Shown piece after piece: positions 5,742 through 8,377 of a stretch of DNA of 8,377 nucleotides. Below the pieces are notes generated by a model. It did not search any database and was not told the origin of the DNA. It was given only the letters and a program-made list of their open reading frames with translations. The stretch lies in NCBI GenBank assembly GCA_031282665.1, contig JAITDH010000088.1, positions 1 to 8,377 of the forward strand, written 5' to 3'. Source of the DNA: Zoogloeaceae bacterium (GTDB lineage Bacteria > Pseudomonadota > Gammaproteobacteria > Burkholderiales > Rhodocyclaceae). A program made the translations under genes and the position numbers. Position 1 is the first letter of the stretch. The number at the start of each line of letters is the position of its first letter.

Positions 5742-7274
5742 TCAAAGCGGAATATTGCCGTGCTTGCGCCACGGGTTTTCCAGTTGCTTGTTGGTCAGCA
5801 TGGCGAGCGAGCGGCAGATGCGCTTCCTGGTACAGTGCGGCATGATGACGTCGTCGATGAAGCCGCGGCTGCCCGCGACGAAGGGATTGGCGAACTTCTC
5901 CTTGTATTCGGCCTCGCGCGCGGCGAGCTTGACCGGATCGTCCTTCTCGTTGCGGAAGATGATCTCCACCGCCCCCTTCGGCCCCATCACCGCGATTTCG
6001 GCGGAAGGCCAGGCAAAATTCACGTCGCCGCGCAGATGCTTGGAAGACATCACGTCATAGGCGCCGCCGTAAGCCTTGCGCGTGATGACCGTGACCTTCG
6101 GCACCGTGCATTCGGCATAGGCATAGAGCAGCTTGGCGCCGTGCTTGATGATCCCGCCGTACTCCTGCACGGTGCCGGGCAGGAAACCGGGCACGTCTAC
6201 GAAGGTAATCACGGGAATGTTGAAGGCATCGCAGAAACGCACGAAGCGCGCGCCCTTGATCGAGGATTTGATGTCCAGGCAGCCGGCGAGCACCATCGGC
6301 TGGTTGGCGACGATGCCCACCGTGCCGCCGTTCATGCGCGCGAAGCCGGTAATGATGTTCTTCGCGTGATCGGTCTGGATCTCGAAGAAATCGCTGTCAT
6401 CGACGACCTTGACGATCAGTTCCTTCATGTCGTAAGGCTTGTTGGGATTGTCCGGCACCAGGGTATCGAGGGAAAAATCGAAGCGATCGGCGGGATCGTC
6501 GGTCTGCACCGTGGGCGGTTTTTCGCGGTTGTTGCCGGGCAGGTAGTTCATCAGCCGCCGCACATAGGCAAGCGCCTCCACGTCATTTTCAAAGGCGATG
6601 TCCGCCACCCCGGACTTGGTGCTGTGCGTCACCGCGCCGCCCAGTTCCTCGGCGGTCACCTCCTCGTGCGTCACGGTCTTCACCACGTCGGGGCCGGTGA
6701 CGAACATGTAGGAGGAATCCTTCACCATGAAGATGAAGTCGGTCATGGCGGGCGAATACACCGCGCCGCCCGCGCAGGGTCCCATGATGAGGGAAATCTG
6801 CGGCACCACGCCGGAAGCCATGACGTTCCGCTGGAAGACGTCGGCATAGCCGCCGAGGGAGGCCACGCCTTCCTGGATGCGCGCGCCGCCGGAATCGTTC
6901 AGGCCGATCACCGGCGCGCCGACCTTCATCGCGTGATCCATGATCTTGCAGATCTTTTCCGCGTGCGCCTCGGAAAGCGCGCCGCCGAAGACGGTGAAAT
7001 CCTGCGAGAAAACGAAGACCAGGCGGCCGTTTATCATGCCGCAGCCGATCACCACGCCATCGCCGGGAACCTTGTCCTTTTCCATGCCGAAATCGGTGCA
7101 GCGGTGCTCCTTGAACATATCCCATTCCTCGAAGGAATCGGGATCGAGCAGGAGCTCGATGCGCTCGCGCGCGGTGAGCTTGCCCTTCTTGTGCTGGTTG
7201 TCGATGCGCTTCTGGCCGCCCCCCAGGCGGGCCGCCTGCCGCTTCTTGTCCAGCTCGTGAATGATGTCATGCAT
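5742..7274 (-). CDS. pccB: propionyl-CoA carboxylase beta subunit (carboxyltransferase)
   Basis: Transfers the carboxyl group from PccA-bound biotin to propionyl-CoA, giving (S)-methylmalonyl-CoA; works as an alpha6-beta6 type complex with PccA. The 510 residues cover both crotonase-fold halves. The N-half has [12 protein letters not shown] (33-44), [11 protein letters not shown] (126-136) and [16 protein letters not shown] (165-180). The C-half has [17 protein letters not shown] (358-374) and [17 protein letters not shown] (398-414), and the protein ends with the usual [11 protein letters not shown]. The Asp in AYDVM (Asp407) corresponds, as I recall, to the residue tied to propionyl- over acetyl-CoA preference in actinobacterial PccB. 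Start ATG has AAGGAG (7282-7287) seven bases upstream. meaB ends 18 bases before it, consistent with one transcript. Confidence 0.97.
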   Translation of the reverse strand: MHDIIHELDKKRQAARLGGGQKRIDNQHKKGKLTARERIELLLDPDSFEEWDMFKEHRCTDFGMEKDKVPGDGVVIGCGMINGRLVFVFSQDFTVFGGALSEAHAEKICKIMDHAMKVGAPVIGLNDSGGARIQEGVASLGGYADVFQRNVMASGVVPQISLIMGPCAGGAVYSPAMTDFIFMVKDSSYMFVTGPDVVKTVTHEEVTAEELGGAVTHSTKSGVADIAFENDVEALAYVRRLMNYLPGNNREKPPTVQTDDPADRFDFSLDTLVPDNPNKPYDMKELIVKVVDDSDFFEIQTDHAKNIITGFARMNGGTVGIVANQPMVLAGCLDIKSSIKGARFVRFCDAFNIPVITFVDVPGFLPGTVQEYGGIIKHGAKLLYAYAECTVPKVTVITRKAYGGAYDVMSSKHLRGDVNFAWPSAEIAVMGPKGAVEIIFRNEKDDPVKLAAREAEYKEKFANPFVAGSRGFIDDVIMPHCTRKRICRSLAMLTNKQLENPWRKHGNIPL

Positions 7275-7292
7275 AAAGAAACTCCTTGAAAA

Positions 7293-8288
7293 TCAGGATT
7301 CAAAATTGGGAATCTGCGCGGCTCTCATCAAGCTGAAAGCGGCAGCTGCCGGGGTCATACGTCCTGACGCCACCTTCTGGGCGGCTTCGGGCATGGCATC
7401 TTTCACAGCGGGGTGCCGCTGGAAATACTGATGAAGACCGGAGTGGATGAGTTGCCACATCCAGTCGACCGCCTGACGGCGGCGTTTTCCCTCGAATTCC
7501 CCGGTAGGGGTCAAGGTATTCCGATAACGCTCCACGGTCTCCCAGAATTCCGTCAGGCCCTCCTTCTTGAGGGCGCTGAGCATGATTACCGGGGGCGTCC
7601 AGTTCGGCGAAGCCGGACGCAGCATGTGCAGCGCGTTGTTCCATTGCGCCCGCGCCATCTGGGCGGCGCGCGGATCGATATCCGCCTTGTTGATGGCGAC
7701 CAGGTCGGCAATCTCGACGATGCCCTTCTTGATCGCCTGCAAATCGTCTCCCGCGTGCGGGAGTTGCAGGAGCGCGAACATGTCCACCATGCCCGCGACC
7801 GTCGTCTCGGACTGTCCGACGCCGACGGTCTCGACGAGAATCACGTCGAAGCCCGCCGCCTCGCACAGCAGCATGGCCTCGCGGGTCTTTTCGGCGACGC
7901 CGCCCAGGCTTCCCGCGGAAGGACTCGGACGGATGAAGGCTTCCTCGCGCTGGCAGAGGGTTTCCATGCGCGTCTTGTCGCCCAGGATCGCGCCGCCGGA
8001 AATGGAGGAGGAAGGATCGACCGCCAGCACGGCCAGCCTGTGCCCGCGATCGATGATGATGTGGCCCAGCGCCTCGATGAAGGTCGATTTCCCCGCCCCC
8101 GGCACGCCGGAAATCCCCAGTCGGATCGCCCTGCCGGTATGGGGCAGGAGCCCGTCCAGCAAGACCCGCGCCCGCGCCTGATGATCGGGGCGGGTCGACT
8201 CGATCAGGGTAATCGCCTTGGCCAGCGCGCGCCGCTTGCCGGCAAGCACGTCGGCGGCGAGCTCCTGGTCGGCGGCGGTTTCAGGCAT
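7293..8288 (-). CDS. meaB: MeaB/ArgK-type GTPase, methylmalonyl-CoA mutase chaperone
   Basis: G3E-family P-loop GTPase that gates delivery of adenosylcobalamin to methylmalonyl-CoA mutase and guards the enzyme from inactivation; cytoplasmic. The product has 331 residues, as is usual. Visible motifs are Walker A GVPGAGKST (61-69), LAVDPSSSISGGAILGDKTRM (88-108), the G3 region VETVGVGQSE (152-161), PHAGDDLQAIKKGI (177-190), where many homologues read P-G-AGDELQ, the guanine-specificity motif NKAD (200-203) and SAL (238-240). Older annotation calls this family ArgK (arginine/ornithine transport ATPase); the neighbouring pcc genes make the mutase-chaperone role far more likely. Start ATG 8286-8288 is chosen because GGAGAG (8297-8302) sits eight bases upstream; an in-frame ATG at 8372 would run through the promoter. 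First gene of the operon. Confidence 0.96.
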   Translation of the reverse strand: MPETAADQELAADVLAGKRRALAKAITLIESTRPDHQARARVLLDGLLPHTGRAIRLGISGVPGAGKSTFIEALGHIIIDRGHRLAVLAVDPSSSISGGAILGDKTRMETLCQREEAFIRPSPSAGSLGGVAEKTREAMLLCEAAGFDVILVETVGVGQSETTVAGMVDMFALLQLPHAGDDLQAIKKGIVEIADLVAINKADIDPRAAQMARAQWNNALHMLRPASPNWTPPVIMLSALKKEGLTEFWETVERYRNTLTPTGEFEGKRRRQAVDWMWQLIHSGLHQYFQRHPAVKDAMPEAAQKVASGRMTPAAAAFSLMRAAQIPNFES

Positions 8289-8328
8289 GGCGGTTTCTCT
8301 CCGGAGGGCCTTGGACAAAAAGGGATCA

Positions 8329-8359
8329 ATTATACACATTGGCGCCAAGTTGAACGCAA
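8329..8359 (-). promoter_or_regulatory. sigma-70-like promoter for meaB-pccB-pccA
   Basis: On the minus strand a perfect TATAAT lies at 8334-8329. The best -35 candidate is TTGCGT (8359-8354) at a long 19-base spacing; shifted hexamers at 17-18 bases are poorer, so an activator may be needed. Transcription would start near 8322, giving a leader of about 34 bases containing the meaB Shine-Dalgarno site. Confidence 0.6.
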
Positions 8360-8369
8360 AAGAACGCAA
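8339..8369. promoter_or_regulatory. candidate regulator sites: 10-bp palindrome and two helically phased direct repeats
   Basis: TTGGCGCCAA (8339-8348) is a perfect palindrome in the spacer between -35 and -10 of the meaB promoter, where a repressor would block polymerase. Just upstream, GAACGCAA occurs at 8352-8359 and again at 8362-8369, exactly 10 bp apart (one helical turn), the nearer copy overlapping the -35. This layout is typical of regulator binding, but I cannot name the regulator. Confidence 0.45.
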
Positions 8370-8377
8370 CATGCCGC

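Noticed and set aside
5760..7289. Long plus-strand open frame (509 codons) opposite pccB
   Set aside because: It mirrors pccB almost exactly and is rich in His, Gly, Ala, Asp and Arg, as expected for a reverse-complement reading.
8289..8372. 28-residue N-terminal extension of MeaB
   Set aside because: It would read through a perfect -10 box and the regulatory repeats, and the ATG at 8288 has a good Shine-Dalgarno site.
1..8377. CRISPR array, insertion sequence, phage or defence genes
   Set aside because: No regularly spaced repeats, transposase, integrase or toxin-antitoxin-like genes were seen; the tRNA shows no duplicated 3' end to suggest an integrated element.

Overview
The window looks like chromosomal sequence from a GC-rich proteobacterium, most likely a betaproteobacterium. 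A Rhodocyclales-type propionate metaboliser would fit, but that is inference from gene content and protein flavour, not from a marker gene. Almost everything is on the minus strand and is housekeeping or central metabolism. I do not see a defence system, CRISPR array, transposase, prophage or obvious new multi-gene system.

Read in the direction of transcription (right to left) there are three blocks. The first (8377 to about 3554) is a propionyl-CoA assimilation operon. A sigma-70-like promoter and short repeats precede meaB (GTPase chaperone of methylmalonyl-CoA mutase), pccB (carboxyltransferase subunit) and pccA (biotin carboxylase plus biotin carrier subunit). It closes with a strong rho-independent terminator. 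PccA and PccB make methylmalonyl-CoA from propionyl-CoA, and MeaB protects the B12-dependent mutase that converts it to succinyl-CoA. The mutase and epimerase genes are not in the window. Between pccB and pccA lies the oddest feature here: a 40-codon open frame with its own Shine-Dalgarno site. It repeats the first 11 codons of pccA with silent changes only, then diverges through a hairpin-rich stretch, and stops across the pccA start codon.

The second block (about 3550 to 741) is hupB (HU DNA-binding protein), a tRNA-Val(UAC) gene only 11 bases after it, then hrcA (heat-shock repressor) and hemH (ferrochelatase). A hairpin lies between the tRNA and hrcA, and hemH appears to start at TTG 18 bases after hrcA. 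The region between the pcc terminator and hupB is non-coding and holds a long inverted repeat with two mutually exclusive foldings.

The third block (1 to about 670) is on the plus strand and converges on hemH. It holds the 3' part of an unrecognised gene with clearly lower GC (57 of 120 bases by hand count at 301-420), followed by a decayed in-frame copy of one of its internal segments. This looks like an accessory island edge. All calls come from reading the sequence and recognising family motifs; no database search was run.
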